Positions 13,270 through 13,955 of a stretch of DNA of 13,955 nucleotides are shown here, one piece after another. The notes under the pieces were generated by a model. The model worked only from the letters and a program-made list of their open reading frames with translations, did no database searches and was not told the origin of the DNA. Positions within the stretch are counted from its first letter, which is position 1; every line of letters begins with the position of its first letter. This DNA is from Limiplasma sp964504385 (GTDB lineage: Bacteria > Bacillota > Clostridia > Christensenellales > Aristaeellaceae): NCBI GenBank assembly GCA_964504385.1, contig CAZDEF010000065.1:1-13955 (forward strand), given 5' to 3'. The position numbers and the translations under genes were made by a program.

Positions 13270-13955
13270 TTACATCATCAGCGAGAACAGATCCACTTGG
13301 CTGGTATCCGGCATGCCTTCCAGCGCGCCCTGCGCACGCAGCGTTTCGATGGTGCTGCCGCCGATATGCGCGCGCGCCTTCAGTTCCTCAATGCTGATAT
13401 AGGGCCTGTCAGGATCGCGCGTGTCGATGATGCCCTGCGCGGCGGCTTCGGGAAAGCCGCTGATGGCTGTGAATGGGCAGCGCAGGTCGTTGCCTTCGAT
13501 CAGGAAACGGTTCAGGTGGCTCTTGTACAAGTCCACCGGCAGCATGCGGATGCCGCGCAGCTGCATTTCCAGCAACATGCGGTAGGCATTTTCCTCCTGC
13601 TTTTCGCGCACGCTCATCTTTTCTTCGCGGTTCTGGAAATCGATCAAGCGGTCGCGCAGGGTCTCCTTGCTCAGCAGCATACGCCCAGCGTCGAAGCCGT
13701 CGCCGCGGATGGAGAAGTACGCCGCGTAGTAGGCCTGGGGCCGATGCACCTTGTACCACGCCACCCGCAGGCTGCTGGTCACATACGCCACCGCATGACC
13801 GCGGGGGAACATGTACTTGATCTTGTGGCAGCTGTCGATGGCCCACTCCGGCACGTCGTGCTCGCGCATGGCCTCCTCCCATTCGGGCTTCAGGCCGCGC
13901 CCCTTGCGCACGCTTTCCATGATGTCGAAGCTCATCTTTTCCTGCATGCCCTTGG
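13270..13955 (-). CDS. polC: DNA polymerase III alpha subunit, PolC type, C-terminal part (partial)
   Basis: The frame runs off the window at 13955, so only the last 227 or so residues of a protein usually around 1,400-1,450 aa are present. The visible part is the PolC C-terminus: KMSFDIMESVRKGRGLKPEW, then SCHKIKYMFPRGHAVAYV, RVAWYKVHRPQAYYAAYFSIRG, DLYKSHLNRFLIEGNDLRCPFTAI as the helix-hairpin-helix/OB region approaches, and a short tail LFSLMM that resembles a beta-clamp-binding ending (QVDLFSL). PolC is the main replicative polymerase in Bacillota; catalytic aspartates and the 3'-5' exonuclease lie outside the window. The ATG at 13945-13947 is internal and not the start. The gene is followed at 16 bp by the DUF3877 gene. 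Confidence 0.95.
   Translation of the reverse strand, partial: KGMQEKMSFDIMESVRKGRGLKPEWEEAMREHDVPEWAIDSCHKIKYMFPRGHAVAYVTSSLRVAWYKVHRPQAYYAAYFSIRGDGFDAGRMLLSKETLRDRLIDFQNREEKMSVREKQEENAYRMLLEMQLRGIRMLPVDLYKSHLNRFLIEGNDLRCPFTAISGFPEAAAQGIIDTRDPDRPYISIEELKARAHIGGSTIETLRAQGALEGMPDTSQVDLFSLMM

Overview
The window (13,955 bp, visibly GC-rich genes separated by AT-rich spacers) looks like chromosome of an anaerobic, probably spore-forming member of the Bacillota, class Clostridia. The pointers are a PolC-type DNA polymerase III, a class III (anaerobic) ribonucleotide reductase, textbook sigma-A promoters, strong AGGAGG ribosome sites, and families mostly met in Clostridia (DUF421/DUF4363 pair, BofC-like, DUF3877, DUF6020, DUF6273). 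I see no phage, insertion sequence, tRNA, rRNA or CRISPR, and no gene-free stretch longer than about 220 bp.

Layout. 1-110 (+): end of nrdD with its glycyl-radical site. 201-650 (-): rpiB, convergent with nrdD across a shared 16-bp terminator hairpin and divergent from the next operon. 779-2421 (+): a three-gene operon of a BofC-like secreted protein, a DUF421 (YetF-type) membrane protein and a DUF4363 protein, preceded by a sequence resembling a forespore (sigma-F/sigma-G) promoter. 2557-4572 (+): psuK (with an N-terminal winged helix) and psuG, the pseudouridine breakdown pair, under a perfect-consensus sigma-A promoter that carries a dyad in its spacer. 4661-5242 (-): a small secreted DUF6273 protein. 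5458-10119 (+): four closely packed genes encoding a zinc-ribbon protein, a single-pass membrane protein, a full-length ABC exporter half-transporter, and a one-frame fusion of a GNAT-like domain to a complete class I mannose-6-phosphate isomerase. 10189-13955 (-): from downstream to upstream, a secreted triple-repeat protein, a DUF6020 polytopic membrane protein, a DUF3877 protein and the C-terminal part of polC.

How the parts work together. psuK and psuG make a self-contained route from pseudouridine to uracil and ribose 5-phosphate. rpiB, on the other side of the 779-2421 operon, interconverts ribose 5-phosphate and ribulose 5-phosphate, so the two loci are metabolically adjacent although not co-transcribed. 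ManA feeds mannose 6-phosphate to or from fructose 6-phosphate, but what its GNAT extension and the translationally coupled exporter do is unknown. The most interesting items are the GNAT-ManA fusion, whose GNAT part has lost the usual acetyl-CoA loop and catalytic tyrosine; the putative forespore operon; the candidate autoregulatory operator of psuK; and the secreted triple-repeat protein with an acidic insertion. None is proven to be a new system from sequence alone.
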